Shown here in pieces: positions 8,288 to 18,317 of a DNA stretch of 64,000 nucleotides. Made by a program: the position numbers and the translations under genes. The notes below the pieces were generated by a model. The model was not told the DNA's origin, did no database searches, and worked only from the letters and a program-made list of their open reading frames with translations. Origin of the DNA: Caenispirillum bisanense (GTDB taxonomy: Bacteria; Pseudomonadota; Alphaproteobacteria; Rhodospirillales; Rhodospirillaceae); assembly GCF_900230255.1 (NCBI RefSeq), contig NZ_OCNJ01000003.1, forward strand, positions 233,435 through 297,434, written 5' to 3'. How positions within the stretch are numbered: position 1 is the first letter of the stretch; the number at the start of each line of letters is the position of its first letter.

Positions 8288-9433
8288 TCACCACTCCTCC
8301 GCCGCCGCTTCCGCCAGGGCGTCGAGGGCCTGCTGGGCGGCCTCGGCGACGCGGTCTTCGGAATCCTCCGCCAGTTCGCGCAGCACCGGGGCCGCCGTCA
8401 GGTCGCCCAGGGTTTCCAGCGCCGCCGCCACGGCCGCCCGCACCTCCGGCTTGCGGTCGCGGGCGAGGCGGCCGAGCCAGGTGACGGAGGCACGGCCGTC
8501 GATCTGGCCGAGCGCCGCCACGATGGCCAGCCGTCCCTCCAGGTCCGCCCGCTCCGCCGCCCGGCCGAGCAGCACGGCCGTATCCTCGTCGGCGACGGGC
8601 ACCAGGGCCGCCACCACCGCCGGCAGGTCGAGCGGCGTCGCCGCCGGCAGCCAGGCTTCCAGGGCTTCCTTGCCGCCGCGCAGGGCCAGCGCGCCCAGCG
8701 CCAGGGCGGCGGCGCGCGCCACCGACTGCACCGGGTCGACCAGCAGAGCCTCCAAAGCCGGCGCCGTCTGGCGCAGGCGCAGGGCGCGGGCGAGGCCGCA
8801 GGCGCTGATACGCACGGCCGCCACCTCGTGCGTCAGGTGGCGACGGGCGAGGGGTGCCGCCGGCCGATGGCGCACCGCCGCCAGCACGTCGAGCGCCAGC
8901 GCCAGCGACTCGGCCGACAGGGCATCCAGCGTCGCGAGGTCGGTCACCGCCGTCGCGCAGGCGGGCTCGGCGACCGCCGCCAGCGCCCGCAAGGCGGCGC
9001 GCATCTCGGGCGCGGCGGCGTCGCGGTCGAAGCCCGCGAAGCGGTGGGCGAGGCGCAGCAGCACGGGCGCCGCCGCCCGCTCGGCCCGCGCGCCCAGGGC
9101 ATCGGCCAGGGCCACGAAGGCCGCCATGGCCGGGCGGTCGTCGTCGAGCAGTTGCGTCAGGTGGGCGATCAGCTCCGCCGTCGGCAGTCCACCCAGCGAC
9201 TCCATCGCCCCCGTCTCGACGGCCGGCGACTCCGCCTCGGCCGCCGCCGGGGCAGGGGCGGGGGGCGGCGCCGGCCGGCGCGGCCAGGCGAAGAGGTCGC
9301 CCTGGGAGCGGGCGGCGCCGCCGCGGCGGCCCTTGGCGGCGCGCTTGGCCGGCCGGGCGCCGGAGGGCGCGCGGCCACGGGTGCCGGCGGGGCGGGTGGG
9401 CTCGGGCAGGGGGAGGAGGTCCATGGCGGGCAT
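8288..9433 (-). CDS. HEAT-repeat protein of unknown function
   Basis: About 381 residues. A low-complexity Pro/Ala/Arg-rich stretch (about 1-75) precedes a long alpha-helical solenoid of degenerate HEAT/PBS-lyase-type repeats. The repeat pattern (for example RDRKPEVRAAVAAALETLGD followed by ELAEDSEDRVAEAAQQALDAL) recurs about every 31 residues, which implies protein-protein binding. There is no signal peptide or catalytic motif. Start choice is uncertain: ATG at 9433 or 9424, neither with a strong ribosome site. It converges on bluB with a 14-base gap. Function cannot be inferred from neighbours. Confidence 0.65.
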   Translation of the reverse strand: MPAMDLLPLPEPTRPAGTRGRAPSGARPAKRAAKGRRGGAARSQGDLFAWPRRPAPPPAPAPAAAEAESPAVETGAMESLGGLPTAELIAHLTQLLDDDRPAMAAFVALADALGARAERAAAPVLLRLAHRFAGFDRDAAAPEMRAALRALAAVAEPACATAVTDLATLDALSAESLALALDVLAAVRHRPAAPLARRHLTHEVAAVRISACGLARALRLRQTAPALEALLVDPVQSVARAAALALGALALRGGKEALEAWLPAATPLDLPAVVAALVPVADEDTAVLLGRAAERADLEGRLAIVAALGQIDGRASVTWLGRLARDRKPEVRAAVAAALETLGDLTAAPVLRELAEDSEDRVAEAAQQALDALAEAAAEEW

Positions 9434-9603
9434 CCGGCAGAAGGGGTGTTCGACGTCTGTTCCGTTCCGCCGATCATGGCGAGGATGAGAACATTCTGTC
9501 AACATGCCTCCGCTTTGGGCGCTGGCTGCCTCGCCGCCGGGCAGCGCCGCCGCCGACCTTGACCAAATGGACGAAAAAACGCCGGGCCTCCGATGTAATC
9601 GAA
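9434..9603. other. Intergenic region, no gene seen
   Basis: This is the left part of the 317-base gap between the HEAT-repeat gene and the ABC transporter operon. It should hold the leftward promoter of the HEAT gene. A TTGACC at 9559-9564 has no convincing -10 partner. I see no ORF, tRNA or strong hairpin here. The adjacent sigma-54-like site at 9604-9620 is listed separately. Confidence 0.4.
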
Positions 9604-9620
9604 TTGGCACAAACGGTGCA
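9604..9620 (+). promoter_or_regulatory. Candidate sigma-54 (RpoN) -24/-12 promoter
   Basis: The sequence TTGGCACAAACGGTGCA has the invariant GG (9606-9607) and GC (9618-9619) exactly ten bases apart. It fits TGGCAC-N5-TTGCA with one mismatch (G for the first T). It lies about 130 bases upstream of the ABC importer start and points toward it, predicting a transcript start near 9631. RpoN control would fit nitrogen-source scavenging. No enhancer-binding site was identified. Confidence 0.45.
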
Positions 9621-9750
9621 GCGCGGTAAAAGGAGTTTCGACGACGGAGCGCGCGGGGGCTGCCTTGCTGTCGCCTTTTGCCGATCCGGTCGAGACGCCG
9701 CCCTAGCGCATCCGATCCGGCCGTCGTCCGGCCGCTGTCATGGAAGAGGC

Positions 9751-11344
<1,594 letters not shown>

Positions 11345-11355
<11 letters not shown>

Positions 11356-12463
11356 GCTCGAGGCCCGCGCCCACACGCCGGCTGCCGTCGTCTATGCCAC
11401 GCCCGTGGTGGCGGCGCTGCTGACGGCGGTCGCCGGGGGCGTGCTGTTCGCCGCCCTCGGCTACCCGCCGTTGCAGGCGCTGCACGCCTTCTTCATCCAG
11501 CCGCTGTCGACCCTGAACGGGCTGGCCGAGGTGGGGGTGAAGGCGACGCCGCTGGTGCTCATCGCCATCGGCCTGTCCATCGGCTTCCGCGGCAACGTGT
11601 GGAACATCGGCGCCGAGGGGCAACTGACCATGGGCGCCGTCACCGGCGGTGCCGTGGCGCTGGCGTTCTATGACGTCGAAGGGGTGTGGCTGTTGCCGCT
11701 CATGACGCTCGCGGGCGCGCTCGGCGGCATGGCCTACGGGGCGATCCCGGCACTGCTGAAGACGCGCTTCAATGCCTCGGAAATCCTGACGAGCCTCATG
11801 CTCACCTATGTGGCGACGCTGTTCCTCAGCTACCTCGTCCACGGGCCGCTCATGGACCCGGACGGCTTCAATTTCCCGCAGAGCCGCCTGTTCCACGACA
11901 GCGCCATCCTGCCGGTGCTGGGCTTCACCCGCCTGCACCTGGGCGCGGCGGTCGCGCTGTTCGTGGTGCTGGCCGGCTGGTTCGTCATGGCGCGCACGCT
12001 GATCGGCTTCCAGATCAAGGTCATCGGCCTGACGCCGGCGGCCGGCGGCTATGCCGGCTTCAGCCAGAAGCGGGTGGTGTGGCTGAGCTTCCTGGTGTCC
12101 GGCGGCCTCGCCGGCATGGCCGGGCTGTTCGAGGTGGCCGGCCCGATCGGCCAGTTGCAGCCCTCCATCTCGCCGGGCTACGGCTTCACCGCCATCATCG
12201 TCGCTTTCCTCGGCCGCCTGCATCCGCTCGGCATCCTGCTCGCCGGCCTGCTCATGGCGCTGTCCTACCTGGGCGGCGAGGTGGCGCAGATCGAGCTGGG
12301 GCTGCCGCTCGCCATGACCGGGGTGTTCCAGGGCATGCTGCTGTTCTTCCTGCTCGGCGCCGACGTCTTCACCCGCTACCGCCTGCGCCTCGGCAGCCCG
12401 CCGGCCGCCGCGCGCGTAGCCGCCGCCGCCGACAAGCCCAAGCCGGCCGGGGAGGCCGCCTGA
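11345..12463 (+). CDS. ABC transporter permease, nucleoside/BMP type (subunit 1)
   Basis: A 372-residue inner-membrane permease of the BPD_transp_2 family, with about ten hydrophobic segments. Conserved family features are seen: GFRGNVWNIGAEGQ near residue 78, LKTRFNASEILTSLMLTY near 138, and SPGYGFTAIIVAFLGRLHP near 277. It overlaps the ATPase gene by 11 bases and is separated from the second permease by one base, so all are one transcript. The C-terminal 25 residues are an Ala/Pro/Lys tail. It should form a heterodimer with the next gene product. Confidence 0.88.
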
Positions 12464-12464
12464 C

Positions 12465-13385
12465 ATGGACCAGTTCGTCAACTTCATGGTCATCATGCTG
12501 GGCGCCGCCACGCCGCTCATCTTCGCCGCCGTCGGCGAGCTGGTGACGGAGAAGTCGGGGGTGCTCAACCTGGGTGTCGAGGGCATGATGCTCATGGGCG
12601 CCGTCGCCGCCTTCGCGACCACGCTGACCACCGGATCGCCGGTGCTCGGCCTGATCGCGGCCATGGCGGCGGGCGTGATGATGTCCATGATCTTCGGCCT
12701 GCTGACCCTGACGCTGCTCGCCAATCAGGTGGCGACGGGGCTCGCGCTGACCATCTTCGGCATCGGCCTGTCGTCCTTCGTCGGCCAGGACTTCGTCGGC
12801 AAGCCGGTGCAGGCGGTGGCGGCGGTGGATCTCGGCCCGCTGACCGCCATTCCGGTCATCGGCCCCATCGTGTTCGGCCAGAACCCGCTGGTCTACCTGG
12901 CGCTCGCCGTGGTGGCGGGCGTGGCGTGGTTCCTCTACCGCACCCGCGCCGGCCTGATCCTGCGCGCGGTCGGCGAGAGCCACCATGCGGCGCACGCCAT
13001 CGGCTACCCGGTCATCGCCATCCGCTACGGCGCGGTCGCCTTCGGCGGCGCCATGGCCGGGCTCGGCGGCGCCTACCTGAGCCTCGCCTACACGCCGATG
13101 TGGGTGGAGAACATGACCGCCGGCCGCGGCTGGATCGCGCTGGCGCTGGTGGTCTTCGCCACCTGGCGGCCGTGGCGCGTGGTGGCCGGCGCCTGGCTGT
13201 TCGGCGGCGTCACCATCCTGCAGCTGCATGCGCAGGGGGCGGGCATCGCCGTGCCGTCGCAGCTCATGAACATGCTGCCCTACCTCGCCACCATCGTGGT
13301 GCTGGTCGTCATCTCGCGCGACGCCACCCGCATCCGCATGAACGCGCCGGCCTCCATCGGCAAGGTGTTCCATCCGGAACGCTGA
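12465..13385 (+). CDS. ABC transporter permease, nucleoside/BMP type (subunit 2)
   Basis: The second BPD_transp_2 permease, 306 residues and eight to nine hydrophobic segments. Family motifs include GVLNLGVEGMMLMGA near residue 31 and YTPMWVENMTAGRGWIALALV near 210. It pairs with the preceding permease to make the channel. Its last codons lie inside the first of two tandem palindromes that continue into the gap before the binding-protein gene. Confidence 0.88.
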   Translation: MDQFVNFMVIMLGAATPLIFAAVGELVTEKSGVLNLGVEGMMLMGAVAAFATTLTTGSPVLGLIAAMAAGVMMSMIFGLLTLTLLANQVATGLALTIFGIGLSSFVGQDFVGKPVQAVAAVDLGPLTAIPVIGPIVFGQNPLVYLALAVVAGVAWFLYRTRAGLILRAVGESHHAAHAIGYPVIAIRYGAVAFGGAMAGLGGAYLSLAYTPMWVENMTAGRGWIALALVVFATWRPWRVVAGAWLFGGVTILQLHAQGAGIAVPSQLMNMLPYLATIVVLVVISRDATRIRMNAPASIGKVFHPER

Positions 13386-13412
13386 GGAACAAGGCGTTCC
13401 ACCCGGAACGCC
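13366..13412 (+). repeat. Tandem palindromes between permease and binding-protein genes
   Basis: Two near-identical palindromic units: GTTCCATCCGGAACGC across the permease stop, and GGCGTTCCACCCGGAACGCC at 13393-13412 with perfect 8-base arms around ACCC. The downstream unit can form an RNA hairpin just before the substrate-binding-protein gene. Such hairpins often protect or separate the more abundant binding-protein message. There is no U-tract, so a strong terminator is unlikely. Confidence 0.45.
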
Positions 13413-13470
13413 GACGCCGGCGGACGCCGCCCGAACCATACGCCTGTCCCTTCAGAGGAGTGCATTGGGG

Positions 13471-14589
13471 ATGAGTGAGAAGACCTGGACCATCACCCGC
13501 CGTACCGTGCTCGGCCTGGCGGCCGGCGCGCTGGCGCTGGGTGCCGCCGTGACCGCGCCGTTCGGCGGCGCCGCCCTGGCGGCCGACCCGTTCAAGGTCG
13601 GCTTCGTCTACGTCGGCCCGATCGGCGACCACGGCTGGTCCTACCAGCACGACCAGGGCCGTCTCGCCGTCGAGAAGCAGTTCGGCGACAAGGTGAAGAC
13701 CACCTACGTCGAGAACGTCGCCGAGGGCGCCGACGCCGAGCGCGTCATCAACCAGCTGGCGCAGTCGGGCCACGACCTGATCTTCACCACGTCCTTCGGC
13801 TTCATGAACCCGACGGCCAAGGTCGCCAAGCGCTACCCGAACGTGAAGTTCGAGCACGCCACCGGCTACACCCGCGCCGACAATCTGGCGACCTATGCCG
13901 CCCGCTTCTACGAGGGCCGCTACCCTGTCGGCGTCATCGCCGGCCGCATGACCAAGTCCAACGTCATCGGCTACATCGCGCCGTTCCCGATCCCGGAAGT
14001 GGTGCGCGGCATCAACGCCTTCACCAAGGGCCTGCACTCGGTGAATCCCGAGGCCGACGTGAAGATCATCTACGTCAACGCCTGGTACGACCCGGGCAAG
14101 GAGCGTGAAGCCGCCGAGACGCTGGTCGCCCAGGGCGCCGACGTGCTGGTGCAGCACACGGACTCCGCCGCCGCCATGCAGCTGGCCGAGGAAAAGGGCC
14201 TGACCGCCTTCGGCCAGGCCTCCGACATGCGTCAGTTCGGCCCCAACGCCCAGGCGACCGCCATCGTCGACAACTGGAACGACTATTACGTCGCCCGCGT
14301 CCAGGCAGCCATGGACGGCACCTGGAAGAGCGAGGACACCTGGGGCGGCCTGAACACCGACATGGTGCACATGGCCGACTACGGCCCCAAGGTGCCGGAA
14401 GAGGTGAAGGCCGAGGCGAACGCCATCATCGAGAAGATCAAGTCGGGCGAATTCCAGATCTTCGCCGGCCCGATGAAGGACAACCAGGGCGCCGTCCGCG
14501 TCGAGGAGGGCAAGGTGGCCTCCGACAAGGACCTGCTGTCCATGGACTGGTACATCGAGGGCATCGACGCCCAGCTGCCGAAGAAGTAA
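13471..14589 (+). CDS. BMP-family ABC transporter substrate-binding protein
   Basis: The periplasmic receptor of the importer, 372 residues of the BMP/Med (PnrA-like) family that bind purine nucleosides or similar ligands. A twin-arginine-type leader (TRRTVLGLAAGALALG) precedes the mature start near AADPFKVGFVYVGPIGDHGW. The motif YVGPIGDHGWSYQHDQGR and the later AQGADVLVQHTDS are typical. I chose ATG at 13471 over the in-frame TTG at 13465; AGAGGAG at 13454-13460 could serve either. It is the last gene of the operon and is followed by a strong terminator. Confidence 0.88.
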   Translation: MSEKTWTITRRTVLGLAAGALALGAAVTAPFGGAALAADPFKVGFVYVGPIGDHGWSYQHDQGRLAVEKQFGDKVKTTYVENVAEGADAERVINQLAQSGHDLIFTTSFGFMNPTAKVAKRYPNVKFEHATGYTRADNLATYAARFYEGRYPVGVIAGRMTKSNVIGYIAPFPIPEVVRGINAFTKGLHSVNPEADVKIIYVNAWYDPGKEREAAETLVAQGADVLVQHTDSAAAMQLAEEKGLTAFGQASDMRQFGPNAQATAIVDNWNDYYVARVQAAMDGTWKSEDTWGGLNTDMVHMADYGPKVPEEVKAEANAIIEKIKSGEFQIFAGPMKDNQGAVRVEEGKVASDKDLLSMDWYIEGIDAQLPKK

Positions 14590-14613
14590 GCCTTCGGCCG
14601 CAAGGTACGACGG

Positions 14614-14655
14614 AAAAGGCCGGTGTCCCGCGCGGGACACCGGCCTTCTTCTTGT
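14614..14655. terminator. Bidirectional intrinsic terminator
   Basis: Perfect 15-base arms, AAGGCCGGTGTCCCG (14616-14630) and its complement (14633-14647). They are followed on the plus strand by TTCTTCTT and on the minus strand by a short T-rich run. It lies between the convergent binding-protein gene and the PRC-barrel gene and should end both transcripts. Confidence 0.85.
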
Positions 14656-14676
14656 GGAGCGAAGCGGGAAGGGGGC

Positions 14677-15336
14677 TTACTGCGGCGCCGTGCCGCCGCC
14701 CATGGTGCTGCCGCCCATGGTGCTGCCGCCCGCCGTGCCACCGGTGGGCGTACCCGCGCCGCCGGCCGGCATCTGCGCCGTTTCGGGCTGCTGCGGTTCG
14801 GTCGGCTCCGGCTCCCACTCGGGCAGCTGCGACAGCTGGTCGTTGGTCATGTCGACGTGCACGCCGTCGTCCTGGATGTCGACCGCCGACAGCTCCAGCG
14901 CGATGCTCTTCTCGCCGATGCCGAGGAAGCCGCCCTGGTTGACGACGATGCTCTGCATCATGCCGTCCTTGCCGACCAGCACGTCGGAGACTTCGCCGAC
15001 CTTCTCGCCGTCCTGGCCGATGACGTCCATGCCGACCACGTCCTTCATGTCGGATGTGTCGGTCACGGCGGCGGTCTCGCCCTGCTGCGGGTCGGCGGGC
15101 GGCGGCGGGGCATCGGCGTCGGCCTGCTCGGCTTCCTGCTTCACCTCTTCCTTGGCTTCCTGAGCCTCCTGCTTGACTTCGCCGGCGGCCTCTTCGGCCT
15201 TCTGCTCGACGGCGGCGCCCGCCTCTTCGGCTTTCTGCTCGACCTTGGACTCGGTCTGCGTCGCGTCGGCGGCGAAGGCGGCCGGCGACAGGGCCATGAG
15301 GGCGACCGCGGCCGCCGCGGTGGTGAACTTGCGCAT
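14677..15336 (-). CDS. Exported PRC-barrel protein with Lys/Glu-rich helical region
   Basis: 219 residues: signal peptide (about 1-22, ending AFA), then a charged helical stretch (about 23-75) built from repeated KAEEA and VKQEA units. An acidic/Pro linker follows, then a PRC-barrel (about 95-170, core VGEVSDVLVGKDG and GGFLGIGEKSIAL), and a C-terminal tail of repeated GGSTMG. PRC-barrels of this kind sit in the periplasm and are often stress-induced; no biochemical role is known. It is a paralogue of the next gene's C-terminal domain. A candidate EcfG-type promoter lies upstream at 15400-15425. Confidence 0.82.
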   Translation of the reverse strand: MRKFTTAAAAVALMALSPAAFAADATQTESKVEQKAEEAGAAVEQKAEEAAGEVKQEAQEAKEEVKQEAEQADADAPPPPADPQQGETAAVTDTSDMKDVVGMDVIGQDGEKVGEVSDVLVGKDGMMQSIVVNQGGFLGIGEKSIALELSAVDIQDDGVHVDMTNDQLSQLPEWEPEPTEPQQPETAQMPAGGAGTPTGGTAGGSTMGGSTMGGGTAPQ

Positions 15337-15399
15337 AGCGTGTCTCCTGCATCAGGTTCCACATTCGCCTTCATAACGCCCGGCGTGCAGTCCTGGCGG

Positions 15400-15425
15400 C
15401 ACGGACACGAAGAAGTTTTCGTTCC
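15400..15425 (-). promoter_or_regulatory. Candidate EcfG (general stress sigma) promoter
   Basis: Read leftward, GGAAC (15425-15421) is followed after 17 bases by CGTG (15403-15400). The alphaproteobacterial EcfG consensus is GGAAC-N16/17-CGTT, so the -10 has one mismatch. It lies about 65 bases upstream of the PRC-barrel gene, a class often in the general stress regulon. This is a motif match only. Confidence 0.35.
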
Positions 15426-15473
15426 GACACCGCTGGGACCACGGCAGCCACAGGAGCAGCATCAAGACCGCGC

Positions 15474-15506
15474 AAGAAAAAGGCCGGCACTGAATGCCGG
15501 CCTTCT
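15474..15506 (-). terminator. Intrinsic terminator of the DUF4142/PRC-barrel gene
   Basis: Read leftward, GGCCGGCA and TGCCGGCC pair around TTCAG and are followed by TTTTTC. It lies 20 bases beyond the stop at 15527 of the leftward gene. This separates it from the downstream PRC-barrel gene, which has its own promoter candidate. Confidence 0.8.
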
Positions 15507-15526
15507 CCCGCGCGGATCACCGCGGC

Positions 15527-16846
15527 TCAGTTGCCGGGGCCTTCCCATTCGGGAAGTTCGGAGATCTGCTGGTCGGTCATGTTGACCTGCACGCGGTCCT
15601 GGGCGACGGTCAGGTCGTCCATGTCGATGGCGATGGTCTTCTCGCCGATGCCGAGGAAGCCGCCGCGGTCGATGACGACGCGCTCGGCCTCGCCCTGCTG
15701 GTTCATCAGCACGTCGGAGATTTCGCCGACCTGCTCGCCGGTCTCGCCGTAGACGGCGGCCCCCACCAGATCCTGCAGGTTGGAGGCCTGGCCCATCTGG
15801 GCGGTCTGCGGCTGGCCGGTCTCCAGGGCCGTGCGCTCGCGCTGACGCTCGATCTCGTCCTGCTGGATGTCCAGCGCAGTGGTGTCGGTGCCGGGCTCGA
15901 CGGAGCGGTCGTCGTCGGTGAGGGGCTGCGGCTGGCTTCGCTCCTGCGTCTGCGGCTGCTGCGCAGTCTGCTGCGTCTGCTGGGTGTCGCGCTCGACGAT
16001 CGTCACGTCGGCCTGGCCCTGCTTCTGGACGTTGACGTCGGGCTTCGCCTGATCGATCTCGACCTCCGGCTTCGGCATGTCGACGCTGACCTGCGGCTCC
16101 GGCGTCTGGACCGTTACCTGCGGCTCGGGATCGACCACCGTCACGTTCGGCGCCGGCTGCTGCACGCCGACGTCGGTCGCGCCCTGGTCGACCACCACCT
16201 CGGTTCCCGGATCATTGGCCATGGCCTGCTGCTGGGACGACTTGCCCTGCGACTGGCCGCTGGAGGCCTGGACCTGGGCGCCCACCTGCTTGGCGACGTC
16301 CTGGGCCTGCTGATAGTGCTGCTCCAGGATCGGCGTCGTCTGGTCGGCGTAGGTCACCAGCGCCTGGAACTGCCCCTGCTTGGTGTACTGGCGATAGGCC
16401 TGCAGGTCCTTCTCGTGGTCCTTGACCATCATTTCCATGTAGGCGCGGTCGAACTGCTCGCCCTTCTGCTGCGTCAGGCGGTCGACCTTCTGCTGGGCGT
16501 CCTGCGGCAGCTGCTGCGGCACCTCGGCCTTGGCCTGCTGCAGGATCTGCTTCAGCTTGTCCTGCGCCTTGCCGTGCTCCTGGGCCATGCGCTCGCCGAA
16601 CTGCTTCACCTGATCGTTCTGGCCCTGCTTCTGGGCCAATTCGCCGAGCTGCACTTCCATCATGTTGCCGGTGGCGGCTTCCTTGGCGAACTTCCGGTCC
16701 TGCTGGCTCATCTCGCCCTGTTTCTGCTGCTGCCCGCTCTGGGACTGCTGCTGGGCCTGGGGCTGGGTGGCCTGAGTCTGCTGCGCAACCGCGGGCACGG
16801 CAGTCATCAGCGCGACCACGGCGGCCGCCGTCGTGAACGTGCGCAT
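15527..16846 (-). CDS. Exported DUF4142 plus PRC-barrel fusion protein
   Basis: 439 residues. Signal peptide (about 1-20, ending AVAQQ) and a Gln-rich linker precede a DUF4142 ferritin-like four-helix domain (about 50-200). The middle (about 215-275) is a run of short repeats of the form Pro-x-Pro-x-Val-x-Val, for example PNVTVVDPEPQVTVQTPEPQ. The protein ends in a PRC-barrel (about 360-435) very close to that of the neighbouring gene, including GGFLGIGEKTIAID. The start is ATG at 16846 with AAGGAG upstream. A periplasmic structural or stress role is likely; the biochemical function is unknown. Confidence 0.82.
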   Translation of the reverse strand: MRTFTTAAAVVALMTAVPAVAQQTQATQPQAQQQSQSGQQQKQGEMSQQDRKFAKEAATGNMMEVQLGELAQKQGQNDQVKQFGERMAQEHGKAQDKLKQILQQAKAEVPQQLPQDAQQKVDRLTQQKGEQFDRAYMEMMVKDHEKDLQAYRQYTKQGQFQALVTYADQTTPILEQHYQQAQDVAKQVGAQVQASSGQSQGKSSQQQAMANDPGTEVVVDQGATDVGVQQPAPNVTVVDPEPQVTVQTPEPQVSVDMPKPEVEIDQAKPDVNVQKQGQADVTIVERDTQQTQQTAQQPQTQERSQPQPLTDDDRSVEPGTDTTALDIQQDEIERQRERTALETGQPQTAQMGQASNLQDLVGAAVYGETGEQVGEISDVLMNQQGEAERVVIDRGGFLGIGEKTIAIDMDDLTVAQDRVQVNMTDQQISELPEWEGPGN

Positions 16847-17105
16847 GAAACACTCCTTCGTCGTGATTGGTGCGGGGGCCTCGTTGCCCTCTGTCCATCC
16901 CAACGATCCGAAGCCCGAGTGGCTCCCCAGGACTTGGCCCGATCAAACAAATTTACGCATAAACGTCGCCATGCGGCTACTTGCGGTTCATTGCCTGCGT
17001 AACGCTTGCCCTCAGTGGTGGAAAAGCAGAAAGAAAGTTGCCGCGCCTGCTGCTCTGGAAGAAATTCGCGGCGCCGTCTGGCAGATGCTCGGGCGCGCTC
17101 GGCGG
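16847..17105. other. Intergenic region between divergent genes
   Basis: The 364-base gap between the DUF4142/PRC gene (leftward) and the TAXI binding protein (rightward) must hold both promoters. An AT-richer patch at about 16940-16965 is a candidate for the leftward promoter, but I cannot fix its elements. No ORF, tRNA or stable hairpin was seen in this part. The rightward promoter candidate is given separately. Confidence 0.4.
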
Positions 17106-17134
17106 TTGGCGCACGCCCTTCAAGGGCTTATAGT
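17106..17134 (+). promoter_or_regulatory. Candidate sigma-70 promoter for the TAXI-TRAP operon
   Basis: TTGGCG (17106-17111) and TATAGT (17129-17134) are separated by exactly 17 bases; each differs from consensus at one or two positions. Transcription would start near 17141, about 70 bases before the ATG at 17211. Confidence 0.5.
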
Positions 17135-17210
17135 CCACTTCCGGGCTCTGGTATCACCGGCCGTGGGAAGCCGAAGACATAGCCGCATTCATTACCGGGA
17201 GGAATTTTTC

Positions 17211-18158
17211 ATGAAGAAGACTATTGTGGCGGCAGCCTTCGCCGTCGCGAGCATGGTCGCGGCGCCGATGGCGCACGCCGAGCAGTTCGTCACCGTGCTC
17301 ACCGGCGGCACCTCGGGTGTCTACTACCCGCTGGGCGTCGCGCTGTCGAAGCTCTATGCCGATTCCATTCCCGACGTGCGCACCAGCGTGCAGTCCACCA
17401 AGGCGTCGGTGGAGAACCTGAACCTGCTGCAGCAGGAACGCGGCGAAGTGGCCTTCGCCCTCGGTGACTCCGTCGCCGACGCCTGGGCCGGCAACGAGGA
17501 GGCGGGCTTCCGCCAGAAGCTGGACAAGATCCGCGGCCTCGCCGCCGTCTACCCCAACTTCATCCAGATCGTCGCCCGCAAGGACAGCGGCATCGCCACG
17601 CTGGCCGACCTGAAGGGCAAGCGCGTGTCCGTCGGTGCGCCCAAGTCGGGCACCGAGCTGAACGCCCGCAAGGTGTTCGGCGCCGCCGGCATGACCTACG
17701 ACGACTTCGGCAAGGTCGAGTACCTGCCGTTCGGCGAGAGCGTCGAACTGATGAAGAACCGCCAGCTGGACGCCACGCTGCTGTCCGCCGGCCTTGGCGT
17801 GTCGGCCATCCGCGACCTCGCCTCCACCACCGACATCACCATCGTCGAAGTCCCGCCCGAGGTGGTCGAGAAGATCGGCGAGCCGGTGTTCATCTCGGAA
17901 AAGGTTCCGGCCGGCACCTACAACGGCGTCGACAAGGACACCCCGACCGTCGCCATCATCAACTTCCTGGTCACCCGCGAAGGCCTGTCCGACGACGTGG
18001 TCTACGAGATGACCAAGCAGATGTTCGAGAAGAAGGACCAGCTGGTCTCGGCGCACTCCGCCGCCCAGGGCATCGACCTGAAGACCGCCGCCAAGGGCAT
18101 GCCGCTGCCGCTGCACCCGGGCGCCGAGAAGTACTACAAGGAGCAGGGCGCCCTCTGA
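17211..18158 (+). CDS. TAXI-family TRAP transporter solute-binding protein
   Basis: The periplasmic receptor of a TRAP transporter, 315 residues of the TAXI (TRAP-associated extracytoplasmic immunogenic) family. The signal peptide is about 1-23 (MKKTIVAAAFAVASMVAAP, cleaved after AHA). The mature protein begins with the family hallmark TVLTGGTSGVYYPLG. The start is ATG at 17211 after GGGAGGA. It is followed by a GNRA-capped hairpin and then the fused membrane subunit. Ligands of this family are usually small carboxylates or amino acids; this one is not determinable. Confidence 0.9.
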   Translation: MKKTIVAAAFAVASMVAAPMAHAEQFVTVLTGGTSGVYYPLGVALSKLYADSIPDVRTSVQSTKASVENLNLLQQERGEVAFALGDSVADAWAGNEEAGFRQKLDKIRGLAAVYPNFIQIVARKDSGIATLADLKGKRVSVGAPKSGTELNARKVFGAAGMTYDDFGKVEYLPFGESVELMKNRQLDATLLSAGLGVSAIRDLASTTDITIVEVPPEVVEKIGEPVFISEKVPAGTYNGVDKDTPTVAIINFLVTREGLSDDVVYEMTKQMFEKKDQLVSAHSAAQGIDLKTAAKGMPLPLHPGAEKYYKEQGAL

Positions 18159-18184
18159 GGCCCCGCGGGCTCCACACGAACGGC

Positions 18185-18220
18185 GGCGGCGGCCCGGCAA
18201 CGGACCGCCGCCTGCTGCTT
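18185..18220 (+). terminator. Hairpin between binding-protein and permease genes (attenuator-like)
   Basis: GGCGGCGG (18185-18192) pairs with CCGCCGCC (18205-18212). After one mismatch a 3-base inner stem is closed by a GCAA tetraloop. The tail TGCTGCTTTC is only partly U-rich. Position and structure suggest partial termination or message stabilisation, giving more binding protein than permease. Confidence 0.5.
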
Positions 18221-18317
18221 TCGGCTCGCCGCCGGTTGCCGCTGCTGAGCGACGCCGGCGGCCGCCGCATCCTCGACGCTTCGTCTTCCCGCACTCCGCC
18301 GAGATAGAGACCCGTCC

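Noticed and set aside
14690-14745. Short tandem repeat that looked like a CRISPR or microsatellite
   Set aside because: It is in-frame coding sequence for the GGSTMG repeats at the end of the PRC-barrel protein; no CRISPR array is present.
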